Below, in pieces: positions 37,801 through 48,758 of a DNA stretch of 64,000 nucleotides. The stretch's first letter is position 1, and every line of letters starts with the position of its first letter. This DNA is from Setoptus koraiensis (Eukaryota > Arthropoda). The position numbers were made by a program, and so were the translations under genes. The stretch lies in contig CM106586.1 of NCBI GenBank assembly GCA_048013815.1, forward strand, positions 21,328,001 to 21,392,000, given 5' to 3'. The notes beneath the pieces were generated by a model. That model was not told the origin of the DNA and did no database searches. It worked only from the letters and a program-made list of their open reading frames with translations.

Positions 37801-38071
37801 AGCATCCAGTCTATTTTCATCAATTTTTATCCTTTTGCCTTTTTCTTCTTTTTTGACATCCATAAATGTATGACACTAATGTCGTTTCATCATTACTATT
37901 CGTCTTCAACACTGCACTCAAACGGACAAACTGTAGCTGGATGACTTGCGCCAGAGCTCGGCCGACGAGACCTCCGAAGCTGGCGCGAGTGGTAACATGA
38001 TAGCAAATAACTTCCGTGGACCTCAGCCTCTCAATGAGAGGACCATCAGAACAAGTATCAGTGTACATCCG
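34841..38071 (+). CDS. Carbonic-anhydrase-related protein (CA10/CA11 type), partial
   Basis: Five exons are clear: 34841-34977, 35194-35766, 35900-36074, 36198-36352 and 37937-38071, all with GT-AG borders and matching phases. The upstream signal-peptide exon is missing. Conserved parts: GPNYWGLLNPDWAMCHKGRKQ then SPIDIDP; LSGLMYNDGHAIIFTLERAYK; YRFFMLLIRFGSENQRGSEH; EIQLLAYNHKLYKSYQEA; VNFVTYEGSLTYPGCYESVTW then IILNKPLYI; NNFRGPQPLNERTIRTSI. The three zinc histidines of active enzymes (HFH and HLVHW) are Leu, Arg and Gln, so it cannot be a normal carbonic anhydrase; CA10/CA11 are secreted neuronal proteins that bind neurexins. About 130 low-complexity residues (T/N/A/S/D-rich) replace the short loop after ERAYK, and a second Asn/Ser-rich insert precedes DLAGLL. 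A possible last exon is 38133-38204, ending at TAA, weakly supported. Confidence 0.9.
36353..37936 (+). other. Long intron of the CA-related gene
   Basis: Donor GTGAGT at 36353 and acceptor CTGTAG at 37931. It contains a run of about ten G (near 36940) and no coding sequence that I recognise. Confidence 0.8.
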
Positions 38072-38204
38072 GTAAGTGAGCGAGTTTAATCGACGAATTC
38101 CGATTCAGATAAATGGTTGTCTCTGTCATTAGTTGGACATGCTAGTTGAGTATGGGGTTCGGAGAAATCAGAACCTCAACTGCAAAGTAGAAGTGAGCAA
38201 CTAA

Positions 38205-39152
38205 TTTGGCTTGGTTGCCGAATCTATTAGCAGCAGCTAAGAAGTGATTTGCTATTACGACGAAATGATTTTGTTGAACCTCGTTGCAAACTCCGATGTA
38301 AACCTGGCTGTCCAACTGCAACGGCAGACAACACGGCACGTGATGAACACTTGCCTGCACGATATGGCCCGACGAAATGACGTATTAAGATAAGTCTAAA
38401 CATAAATTTAAACAACCAAATCTGATTAATTTCTATGTCTAGCAGAACTACAACACGTGTGGTGGAATGATGACGAAATACGAATACAAATACAAGGAGG
38501 AATATCGGGCCGGTGAAAACTCGACAACTCAGAAGTAGACCGACTCTGTCTGTTTCTCTCGCCCTGTTACTGGGTGATCAATCCACTGTCAAATACTTTA
38601 TATATCTTTTACAGACAACAAGTTCACTAATATAACTAAAATTTTATAACATAGCTGTATTAAAGATGCAAAGTTGAACTATGAATAGGATCTGTCAAAT
38701 TTGTCAAATGTACAGTATTTGTTATGGTTGTTGTTGTTGTTGTGTGAATTTTGCACGCAGACAAGTTATATCTTGTGTTTACAAGTGCAATAATATGTTT
38801 CTTTTTGCTAGTGTATATAAATATTATCAATTTGGTAGTTTTGAAAAAATGTGAGTTGGGTGCGTATGTGAGTTGCTGATTTCTCTCGCAGTGTGTCTCG
38901 ATGGTGTATAGTCGATAAAAATATACTATATGATTGATCTGTGTTAATGTGTGCAGTAGCAGTATAGTTAATTTGGCGTGTTCCGGAAGAGTTGCTGTGT
39001 TCCAATTAGCGTTGCTGTCAGTTAGTTATTAGTATAAAAAGCGTCGTTCAGTTAGTAGTAACAATAGTTTGGGTCTAGGTGATTCATGAAACAAAAATTC
39101 CGCTGTTGCTGTTGTTTTGTGTAAATTTGTAAGTGTGTTGTGTGAGCGTGAG
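38205..39152. other. Intergenic DNA, no gene seen
   Basis: AT-rich, between two genes that converge (CA-related on plus, syntaxin-like on minus). Both 3' untranslated regions should lie here. One open frame on the plus strand (38247-38399) shows no relative. Confidence 0.5.
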
Positions 39153-39971
39153 TCACATTATGAATATGAGCAGCAGTATAGGAATAGAGAACATGAAGGC
39201 AATGGTACCAACTATCTTAGTTCTATCAGCGGACTCTAGAAACTTCCTTAGCGCAAAATCGAGTCGCGATGTGTTTGGCATGGGTTGTGGGTTGTAGAAT
39301 TCTGTCTCTAGCATATCGAGCATCAATTGACTATCATTGGGGTTGACGTGAATGTTCATCGTTTGAGTGTGATTGTAATCACGTGATGATTGTGATTGGG
39401 TTGTGATTTTGTCAGCTTGTTGTTGCTGGTGGTGATGGTGGTTTTGTGTCGATGCTGTTGACGGCTGATTGGCATTTGTTGTGTTTGCAATGTCAAATTC
39501 AACAATGTCTGTGTCATTCGTGGTGAGCCTCTCATATTTGGCCGCACAATTATTATTTTGGGCAGACAACAACAACGAGGCAGCCGCTTGGGACGGATTG
39601 GAAAACGTTATACCGTGCTTACTAAATAGTTTTGTTTTTGTATCACCTTCTCCTAATTTTTCCATTAATTGCGTTATTTCCATGCGACTGTCGCGAATAA
39701 AGTCCCTGCAAGCGCTTATGTTTGTTGGGTCCGTCTTGTTGACGTCATATTCACTAATGTTGACTATTTCCTCTAGATCCTCGCAGTCCCACTTGACGGT
39801 GAGCAGTTTATTTTTGAATTGCTTGGCCAGCTGATCGATGTCCTTCTTGCTCAGATTGCGGGGGTTGTCGTTGAGGGCCGCCTGCCACTGTTCGCAGAGA
39901 GCGCTGGCGCTGGCCAGCGAGGCCTCCACCTCGCACTTGGCGCGCAGGTACTGCTCCTGGGGCGTCGACAT
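39153..39971 (-). CDS. Syntaxin-6/10 N-domain protein without a clear SNARE motif
   Basis: Intronless, 272 residues, ATG at 39971. Residues 1-108 match the three-helix N-terminal domain of syntaxin 6/10/Tlg1: YLRAKCEVEASLASASALCEQ, a DNPRNLSKKDID linker, LLTVKWDCEDLEEIVNISEY and FIRDSRMEITQLMEKL (human: [20 protein letters not shown]). KYERL follows as in human KYGRL. The region where syntaxin 6 has its Qc SNARE helix (about 60 residues with a central Gln) is instead Q/H/T/N-rich; only a short LMLDMLETEF...SRLDFALRKF piece before the membrane resembles its end. The last 22 residues are a hydrophobic tail anchor. Syntaxin 6 works in endosome to trans-Golgi fusion. This protein could bind tethers but not zipper normally. 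It may be a divergent paralogue. Confidence 0.8.
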   Translation of the reverse strand: MSTPQEQYLRAKCEVEASLASASALCEQWQAALNDNPRNLSKKDIDQLAKQFKNKLLTVKWDCEDLEEIVNISEYDVNKTDPTNISACRDFIRDSRMEITQLMEKLGEGDTKTKLFSKHGITFSNPSQAAASLLLSAQNNNCAAKYERLTTNDTDIVEFDIANTTNANQPSTASTQNHHHHQQQQADKITTQSQSSRDYNHTQTMNIHVNPNDSQLMLDMLETEFYNPQPMPNTSRLDFALRKFLESADRTKIVGTIAFMFSIPILLLIFIM

Positions 39972-42900
39972 GTTTGCTGCGTCTTGATTTAATATTATAC
40001 TATTATTGTTGTTATTATTATTATTATTGACGTCTAGTAATTTGAAATAATTCGTTCTTGTTTCTCATGCCTGTAGTGCAAGTAGTCGAATCATTATGGG
40101 GATGTGTCATAGGTTAGGTGTGTAGTTCGAGATTATATCGGTAAGGATTTTTGTGTGTGTTCAGACTGATGATTTTTGCACGAATCGACAATAAATGATT
40201 CATAAATTCGCACTAATATGTGCAAACTTAAATTTTCCACATCCGGTGCCCGCTCTCTAGGCCAATAATGCGAATAGTCGGGGTCTTTTCATTTACTGTG
40301 GACTTTTGTGCAAACCACTGGCTGCAACACGAAAAAATCTGTACTGATATAATGCTCAACTGGACACCTAACCAAAAATATATCGTAATGATTCGACTAA
40401 TAGCACTAGAATCACGACAAACGAGAACGGATTATTTCAACTTACCACACGCTACTATTCTTGCTTAATGATCCAGGCGATTCGCTATTGAGTGACGATT
40501 GCAACTGGCTGACGATTGGCAGCTGGTTGATGCGTAATCGATGAGTAAGTGATGATAATTGGCTGATATCAGCGAGTCGCCGGAGCTGAGAATGACGCTG
40601 CTAGCAGCTATATGACGACAACTGGCGACAGTCTCAAGTGATTGATTGTTTGTGATGGAGGTGCCAACTGATAAAAAATGCCGAGATTGTGTGGAATGTT
40701 GGGTTACGGTGTGATTTCGCTTCCGGCTGGCTGTTGCTGTAGCTGGTGGATTGTGGGTCGGCCTTGGCGCTCTTCCAACTGGCTGTGTCTACTGGTGGCG
40801 GGAATGCATCTGTTTCGCTGTCCGCTTTGCACCAATGAATGACTGTATGATGTTATAAATAAATAATTGATTAATTATCGCACTGTGCGGCCATCTCTAA
40901 AATGAAATTGCTGCAAATGATTCTGTAAATGATACACTGCGTGCGGCGCCTATGAGTATTCTTTTCGTCTTGATGCGTGATAAATTCAATTCATACAATT
41001 CGATTTGTCTGGCTCGATGTTCTCCGATTGCCGCTGGGAATAATTGTTCGATCCGGTATAATAACTATCCAGCATACGAATAATTATTATATTCCTCGAT
41101 GAATGTGCTAGACGAATGTGTGATTTGGTGTTCGATAATCGAACAATCGCGTAAAATCGAATTTGAGGAATGTGAGAAACGGTAAGTAGCTGATGGAACG
41201 TTTGCTCGGCCGATACAAGCAAGCGAATTATTCCACTGTTCGTCTCATCTGTTTGCTCGTCCGTTCGTCTGTTTGTCTGTCCCTGTCGAATATTGTTGTG
41301 AGCGCCGCCGCCATTACACCGCTCGGCACACCAAACGCACACACTAGCCACACAGTGTGTGGCTTGCGAGCGCAGTCTGGCTTCGCCATTGCTCGCTTGT
41401 TTACTCTGGCCAACGGTGAATACTTGTGCTGCTGCTTCAGCAATGAATATCCATAATATCCATAATCGCTCATACAGCCACCACAGTGTGCAGTGTGCCC
41501 ACCGATCAGATATTCACCGATCAGATATTCACCGGTCGGATATTCACCCCTAGGCTGTTCACCCGACAACTATTCACACAGAGCAGCCAGCCAGAGAGGC
41601 GGCGCGCTTGCAAGCCGCGATTTGTTTTAATAGCAACACGCAACCTAATCGTCTGTCATTTTTGCCATCACTAGCCTGTGGGTGCGTGCGGCCATTACCA
41701 TCCAGTGGCTGTCTCGACGAAACAAACAAGTGTCCTGTGCCGCCGCCGCCGCCGTTTGTCTTGAGCAGCAAAGGGCTCGTCTCTCGACCCGATAAAAGCT
41801 TGGCAAAACTAGCTTGACAAAGCCTGTCTGACTAACTGATGTTGTTATTAATTGTTTGTGTGGGAGTGCAAGTGCACATTGATTGCGTTATCAGGCTTGT
41901 GAGTGTGTAGAAACAGGTGGTGGCGGTGGTAGTTGTTGTTGTACTACATAGTATTGCGTGAAATTTGCTACCACTACTACTACTAGTTTTTAGTTTTGAT
42001 AGCCAAGCTTTATAACACAATTATTTTTGTACCCATAACGACACGATTGTTTATGTTATCATAGTGTTAGTGCTGTCAATATATGCTGTTGCTAATAGCT
42101 TACCAGATTTGTGGTTATGAACTCCATATTGTTGAAAAATGGCCAAATATAATAGTAATTTTGTTGTTTTGCATCGGGCAAGTCATGGCGCGATCCGCTT
42201 CGTAGAGATGCGCTCGTGATGCACCTGTACTTATGGCTACACCGTCGACAGGCAGCATCATTCCATCGACACGAAGATCGCAATGGAGAGTTTCCATTGC
42301 GAGAGAGAGAGAGAGAGGGAGAGTGAGATGACAACAACAGATTGAAAAGACAAATTCTAGTGTCTTGTGCCCAAGATTAGCGCTTGCGAGCCAGATAAAG
42401 AAGCATTGTTGCCCCTGGCCAATGCCCGAGACACCAACACTCAAACGGACTTTGTAACTAACATGATGCTGTCGCTATCGGCTACCAATGTGTTGCGTAA
42501 AAATAGATTGCCACAACACCTCAAGAAACGCTCTTGTTTTACACTTAATACAGAACACACACGCACAGATCCAACCATTCTTATCTGTTAGCCATCATAC
42601 GATTGGTTTGGTTGTTGCCACCAGTGAGTAGTAATTTGTGTTCACCCACTTGTCCTTAATTGATTTGCGACACACACAACATCATATCAGTTTATCCGTG
42701 TCATCATGCTCTACATACAAATACAGTACGCAGTGAGTGAGAGTCGCCTAGATCAATTAACGTCATCAATACGATGGTAAGTTGCCATCTCGCTAGGAAA
42801 CCGATAAATCACACATAGTACTAATAGTGTACCCAGTGTATGGTCGATTGCCCGTAGAAACAAGGCTTTCTATCTGCAATAGGACTGCTTGTCAGCAAGC

Positions 42901-44799
42901 ACAACAACAACGCACAATGGTCGCTATGTGACGATTATACAAACAACGATAACAACAACAAAGCCCGTCAGTCATTTGTCTAGACCAACGCCACAGTGTT
43001 GCTGTGACATATGGTCGATTCATACTCACAATGATGTAAATTTTCTATTTTGATCAATCAACGATCTTTGATTGGACACACACATTTATATATGAAAATA
43101 TGTTCTTATTCATTATTATTGCTGAATAATTAGAAACATTTTTTGTTGTTCAAAGCGCTCCAGTGCTGTTCTTCTGTCCGATCTTTCTGCCCAACACTAG
43201 CACCATCTAGCACTACAAGCGGCAAGTCTTCATTGAACAGCTAACGGTTGACATACGATCTAGGCGATTCATCTAAACTCCTGCTGCTGGTAAGACTATC
43301 TAGAAACACTTAATATTGTACAAGTTTAGAGCCGATAAGTACGGAATGCTGTGCGATGAGTGGTGGTTATCACGGGCACAATTTGTTTCAATCACTTGTG
43401 GCAAGCTTCAGGAATCGGACTAGTTGAACCATTACAACAGTGCGATCTATACGACATGCTCACACAAGTAGTTTCACTACAAAAAGCTCAATCTCGTTTG
43501 ATCATTCATCTGTGTGCCTATCCAGCATTTTCACTATTCGCTCCAGACAGATCTAGATATCCAGCAAGCTAGGGATCATGTGTGCACACCAATGTTGGCC
43601 AATCTACTAGCCTAATATTAGTGCTCTGTTATATATATATATATATATTTATATATATTTATAATAGTGAGTGTGTGCGTGTGTGTGTGCGATAATAATA
43701 TTTCTTCTAGAAGCCTTTCTGTCCAAGTGTTTTACCACTACTGCCAGTGCGATTGCCACTACTTGTAAACTTTGCTTGTGAATGTGGTACTGATATCGCA
43801 CTTAAATTGTATCAGAATTGTTAAAATATATAGGGTACTAATTAGTGTTTAGGCTGTTATCTCATAGATTTGTTTGTATGTGTAAATGAGCACACACAAA
43901 GTCATTGCATAGTCTAGCTGCTAGACTCTAGCAACACTATTTACATATGGACGACGACACACATACACAAAACAAAAAAATAAAGCTAGACAGCACATAA
44001 TAAAATGATTCTAACTATTGCCTCTAGAATGCGGGAAATATCCCCCAATTTACATATGACACTACCCTAAATCGAGATATATGAGAAGATTGCACATGAG
44101 TGATCCGTGTTGGGTTGGTTTTCTCAAGCTAGCTGCTCTCTAGTTGAAGTGCTCAATTGTTCTATGGTTATTGTTGTTCAACAAGCTGAGCCGAATAAAT
44201 CCTCGCAGTAACATTGTTCTATCTGACGACAGTGACAACAACAACGGCGATGACTTTTGTTTGAACAGTACCTTTCTTGTCAATATCATCACCATCATCG
44301 TTTCATTAGACGTGCGAGTTTTAGACTGTGTATGTGTTTAGACTACTCAAATAAAATAGTATTTTAGCATATTTTGATTTCATTTAAATACACTTAAATC
44401 AACAATAAGTATCTGTTAGAGAAAACGTACAAGAAATTATTTGAAACATTTCTTATTTTCAGACAATTACTTGATGTCAAACAAGCGCACGGGACATAGG
44501 TAACCTTGCTTTGATATTATATAAATTTGTTGCACTTATAACGTAACTCTGTTATCCATACTATACTGGTACACATTCCATATCGACGACAAATCCAAAA
44601 TCATATCAATAATAAAGAAAACTGCCCTCCATTTAGACTAGCTAGAACATTTGCAAATTTCCAAACAAAAGCAAACGAATGCAATTCGTATAGTAATATT
44701 AAACAAAATACAACAAACGATAGCTAAACCACATAGACAGAGATATACTTTTGAAAACAAAAAGCAAACGCGAGAAATAGCAAGCGAAAATAATCATTT
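39972..44799. other. Intergenic DNA, no supported gene
   Basis: Nearly 5 kb of low-complexity DNA with short frames only. It includes an ATT/TTA tract just upstream of the syntaxin-like start, a (GA)n tract at 42300-42317, a (TA)n tract at 43630-43664, and imperfect 12-base direct repeats (core ATATTCACCG) near 41500-41560. The part after about 43.9 kb is probably promoter and 5' leader of SamDC. Confidence 0.55.
44463..44499 (+). other. Possible 5' leader exon of SamDC with short upstream frame
   Basis: A good acceptor (TTATTTTCAG) ends at 44462 and a donor GTAACC begins at 44500. Inside, ATG at 44474 opens a nine-codon frame MSNKRTGHR if not spliced. SamDC messages in other animals carry a short upstream frame that gives polyamine control; this peptide does not match the mammalian one. 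Confidence 0.25.
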
Positions 44800-46437
44800 A
44801 TGAATAATTTCAAAGAACATAATAAGTTTATGACGCACAATCCAATGTTGTCTATGCGGGATAACATTGGCTCTTGTGGTGGATCGCAGTCGCCTTTGCT
44901 AAGCGACGATGAAAAGGAAGATTGCGACTTCTACGAAGGCACTGAGAAACTGCTAGAGATTTGGTTCTCTAGATCGGACGGTCTTACCGAGGGATGTGAC
45001 CTCAGAAAGATACAACGTTCCGATTGGTAAGTCAGCAAACAATACTTGTTGATGGCGACACAACGAACGTTACTATGTTATTATATTTAGAAGATACACA
45101 AACAATTAATTAACTATTCAACTTAACTCCAGGGAAACTTTGCTGGGTTTTGCAAGATGCCAAATAATCAGCATGCGAAGAACTGACTCTGTCGACGCCT
45201 ATGTTCTTAGCGAAAGCTCCATGTTTGTCTCCAGAGATAGATTCATTATCAAGACTTGCGGTCAGACCACTCTGCTAAGGTGCATAGAACCGTTGTTGTA
45301 CCTCGTCAAAGAGATAGCCGGATTCGATGAGATTCTGGTAAGTACTACTGATGCTTTGATTGAATATTTCTTTCCGCTAAAATATTTAGAACGATCAACT
45401 GAACTCTTATCTCTTCTGCTAAACAACTGGTAGGATGTCTTTTATTCGAGGAAGAACTTTATGCGACCCGAACTCCAAGACAAGTCGCATTCAACTTTTG
45501 ATCATGAGATCCAAACACTGGATTCTCTATTTGAAGGTAACCTAATTGAACCCATTGCTGCCAACAACTATCTTGCGCCACATCACTTATCTGACAACTA
45601 TTTCTTTTTTCGTCTTTCTCTGAACCAGTCGGGTCGGCTTATTGTATGGGCAGACTGAACCGCGACTGTTGGTACTTGTACACTCTGCATCCCGAAAGAG
45701 GTGTCACTGTGCCAGACCAAACATTGGAGTTGATTATGGGCGACTTGGACGAAAAAGTCATGTCCATATTCACGCAAGCCATTAGCTCGTCGGCAAGAGA
45801 GGCAACGCAAAAATCGGGCATAGACAAGATATTTGCCGGCATGCAAATAGACGACTTCTTGTTTACCCCTTGCGGATACTCAATGAATGGGATCACTCGC
45901 AGCGTAAGTAGTGACTGACAGAATTATCATTCTCGTTAGTTTATTCGATCACCATTATAAGACACTGACTTCTGATATTGTGTTGTTCCTCACTGATATC
46001 GACACACGCAGGGGCATTATATCACTATTCATATCACTCCGGAGGTTGACTTTTCGTATGTGTCATTCGAGACAGATGCTCCCATGGCTTCGTACACAGA
46101 GCTCATCCAAAAAGTTTTGCGAATGTTTTTGCCAGGCAAATTTGTTCTGACAGTCTTCGCTAATGAGGTGAGTGAATCCTTTAGTCAGAAGTATTACTCA
46201 AAATTAACATGTTTACGCGCGATGTCTTTTAGATTTGTCAGGTCGTATAATAATCATTATTGTTGCATTCTTTTTTCAACAATTGTAATCTCTTCTATGC
46301 AGGCCTCGATGGCTTTCAACAACATTCACGAGTACAAGTCCACCTCGTTTAGTGGATATCGTCGCGAGGAGTTGCAGTTCAGCAAATTCAAGAACTATGA
46401 GCTCACCTATGGAAACTTCGCTCGTGAACCAAGCTGA
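44800..46437 (+). CDS. SamDC: S-adenosylmethionine decarboxylase proenzyme
   Basis: Six exons: 44800-45026, 45133-45337, 45434-45536, 45629-45903, 46012-46167 and 46303-46437; introns are 91-135 bp, GT-AG, with matching phases. Product 366 residues (human AMD1 334). The enzyme makes decarboxylated S-adenosylmethionine, the aminopropyl donor for spermidine and spermine. Key features are kept: FYEGTEKLLEIWF (catalytic glutamates 46 and 49), the self-cleavage site YVLSESSMFVS (Glu103-Ser104, the serine becoming the pyruvoyl group), KTCG (the proton-donor cysteine, about 118), GRLNRDCWYLYTL, PDQTLELIMGDLD, TPCGYSMNG and ITIHITPEVDFSYVSFET. The N terminus is about 35 residues longer than usual before the FYEGTE motif. 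The enzyme should be active. Confidence 0.97.
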
Positions 46438-46665
46438 CAAATCTTTCTGTACGACGGCTCCTATTATCGTAACTCTTGGGGAGATCCGGGCGGCAAAGAG
46501 CGAATCAGTTAAATCGAGTTGCGTACTATCTATGCTGAAATTGTACCCAACTAAGTGTGATTCAATATTCTTATATTAGATAGTTAATTTTAGTCCAGTA
46601 GAATGTATTCTACATACAAACATTAGTAGATGTATTTGATCAAATGATTCATATACCATAGCGAA

Positions 46666-46671
46666 AATAAA
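46666..46671 (+). terminator. Poly(A) signal of SamDC
   Basis: AATAAA 229 bases after the SamDC stop. Confidence 0.6.
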
Positions 46672-46774
46672 ACAATGTTTGCTACATCCTAGTACATATT
46701 GTTGGTATGACAAGGGGGCAACCTCGGTGCATGGTGTTCCAAAACTTTTTTTTCTCATTCACATCGTGTAGAGA

Positions 46775-46956
46775 GGGTCTGGATCGCAATCTCGAAATGC
46801 GAAATCTCGACAAAATTTTATTCAAACAACGCCTCTGTAATCGCATCTCGTGACACACAAGATGTGACTAGCAGATGATACTTGTGACTATTTTCTAACA
46901 ATTGGTGTAGATATGTCAATGGTAGGATACTCCCTCTGGGCCAGAAGATATCAATA
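46775..46956 (+). repeat. Mutator-family terminal repeat, copy A
   Basis: Begins GGGTCTGGATCG and shares nearly its whole length with 61067-61271 (blocks such as AAATCTCGACAAAATTTTAT and GCATCTCGTGACACACAAG). It is followed at once by a Mutator-type transposase fragment, so it is probably the left end of that element. Confidence 0.85.
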
Positions 46957-47245
46957 TACGAATGACAGTTGCATTGAGAATGACTGGGCAGGGTCATTCA
47001 GGAGAAATGAAATTCTGTCTCATGAATTTAGATAAACCGATTGCAAGATCCACCTCGGAAATATATAACAAGCTCATAGAACAGTCGACTTCCCAACACT
47101 TTATGTCAGAAGCATCCAAAAGAGAGGTCAGATTGAGTGAAGATAGATATGAGGTTGCAGTATCGGGCGATGGAATCCACAGAAAAAGAGGCTTTATATC
47201 CAATCAGGGCGTATCTACAATTGTTGGAATCGAGCCTGAGCGGAT
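46957..47245 (+). pseudogene. Mutator-like transposase fragment
   Basis: One frame reads ALRMTGQGHSGEMKFCLMNL, then YNKLIEQSTSQHFM and EVAVSGDGIHRKRGFISNQG followed by VSTIVGIE. This is the pattern of the Mutator-like transposase domain common in arthropod genomes (typical VSGDGTWxxRGxSSxxGVxxVIG, with the first catalytic aspartate in SGDG). Only about 90 residues are present, the rest of the transposase is missing, and the frame runs on into unrelated GC-rich sequence. The element is therefore broken. Confidence 0.8.
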
Positions 47246-48060
47246 CCCGGGGGTGGGACAAATTTTTCGGGGTGTGGCCGGGCCTGTGCGGTTGCGGTCA
47301 GCGGACCCATTCTGTGCCTCGTGCTCGCTGCACTCTGTATTCACGTCTGTTTCAGTCATTTAATCTCTTCTTTCTCATTCTTTGTTGGGTGGTTCGTTCA
47401 CTCTTCCCGCCTGCAGCTGTGTTTGGATTGCAGTCATGTGAGCGGAGGGTAGAGGGCGCAGCCCGATACCCGAAGCGCTCATCAACCCTACCCGAAGGGT
47501 TCCCGTCGCACGCAGTCGTCGCGGGAGCGACGACGGAGATGTGACGGCCTCCAGAATACGAGGCCGCAGGCCGAGTTCTTAGAACAATTGCAGGCTCATC
47601 CCTGGGTGTAGCGAAGCCTGAATTCGGCAACTTCTGGTCTCTCAATTCTAGAGATATCGCTATAACTAGAGAACCGGAAGTGGTGCAGTGCTGAAAGTTA
47701 TGTCATTCTGTTGATCGTCATCTAAAACGTCATTCTCGTGAGTTTCAACTCTCTACAAGCAACTTTAGGTAAAACCGGAACCGGAAGTTTCCGCACTTCC
47801 GGACCACTTTTCCTGATGGTTTTGGGTCAAGATGAACCTGTACCGGAAGTTTCATCATGATCGGCGCTGGGACCTAATCGCTACAACAACCGTCAAATTT
47901 GTGAGAGGTTCGGTGGTGACAAATCGAAATTTGAAAATTGAAAATTTGAATTCCTAATGATAGTCTCATCTGCTCGTTCGATGTTCGATGGTCAGAGTTC
48001 GATGGTCAGAGTTCGATGGTCAGTGTTCGACTCCCATAGTTATTGGGCACCATGGTAAAC
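47245..48060. other. Repeat-like block of unknown origin
   Basis: GC-rich until about 47650, with several short inverted repeats (CCGATACCCGAAG / CTACCCGAAGGGT; a palindromic CCGGAAGTTTCCGCACTTCCGG-like stretch at 47777-47805). The base composition differs from both sides. At 47981-48029 a 16-bp unit GTTCGATGGTCAGA is repeated about three times. It has the look of transposon-derived DNA, but I see no coding signature. Confidence 0.4.
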
Positions 48061-48065
48061 CAAGA

Positions 48066-48455
48066 TGTTTCCCAAGATTGTGCAAAACAGTTGATTGAAG
48101 TCAACTACCTGTCGATTACAATTGGAATACCGATGCTTGGATGACACGCGAGATTTATAATGAGATAATTGACAGACTTCACAAACTCTTGGTATCACAC
48201 CAGGAGCACATAAGTTTGATCGCTGACAACTTTTCTGGTCACGAGATGAACCAAACTTTGTATCCTCGAATACACTTTGTTTTCTCGCCACCCAATACAA
48301 TATCGAGAGTGCAGCCCCTTGACCAGGGAGTGATGAGTGCATTCAAGAGAAACTACACAACAATTGTTATGGTTACATTTATAGATACTGTATGGATAAC
48401 AAAACCATGATAGGCGTTGAAGAAAGTTTCAGTTCATTCGATTCTTTGAAATGGG
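48066..48455 (+). mobile_element. pogo/Tigger-type transposase remnant (5' of MULE insertion)
   Basis: A frame reads YNWNTDAWMTREIYNEIIDRL, then HISLIADNFSGHEM and IHFVFSPPNTISRVQPLDQGV followed by MSAFKRNY. This is the second half of a Tc1/mariner-superfamily DDE_1 (pogo, Tigger, jerky-like) transposase: AWMT..IF, the second Asp in LxxDN, FLPPNTTSxxQPxDQGV and a lysine after F. The first part is missing and a stop follows. The MULE at 48465-50398 sits inside it and a related stretch follows beyond, to about 50,550. Confidence 0.85.
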
Positions 48456-48464
48456 TTTGTCGAG
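48456..48464 (+). repeat. Target-site duplication, left (9 bp)
   Basis: TTTGTCGAG, identical to 50399-50407. Nine-base duplications are the hallmark of Mutator-superfamily insertion. Confidence 0.92.
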
Positions 48465-48507
48465 GGGTCTGGGTCGTTTCATCAACGTACATTTCATAGA
48501 AAGTACA
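48465..48507 (+). repeat. MULE terminal inverted repeat, left
   Basis: Matches the complement of 50356-50398 except at bases 4-7 and the inner end. It is followed by further TTTCATA-containing subrepeats. Confidence 0.9.
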
Positions 48508-48758
48508 CTTCATCGAAGTACATTTCATATGCAGTATATTTCATAGACAGTCTGAATCATCTAACGTACACTTCATAGAATAATTCACGCGCTACATATT
48601 CTTGTTGATTATTGATATATCTTTTGGACTCTTCATTGATTGAGTTTGTCGCGCGCTGGATTGATACAAGCTAGTACTCTCTATTCTCTACCAGTCATTG
48701 TTGTTTGTGATTCGGATCGATTAACACAATTTTGATTCAAGAGAATAGATAATTAAGA

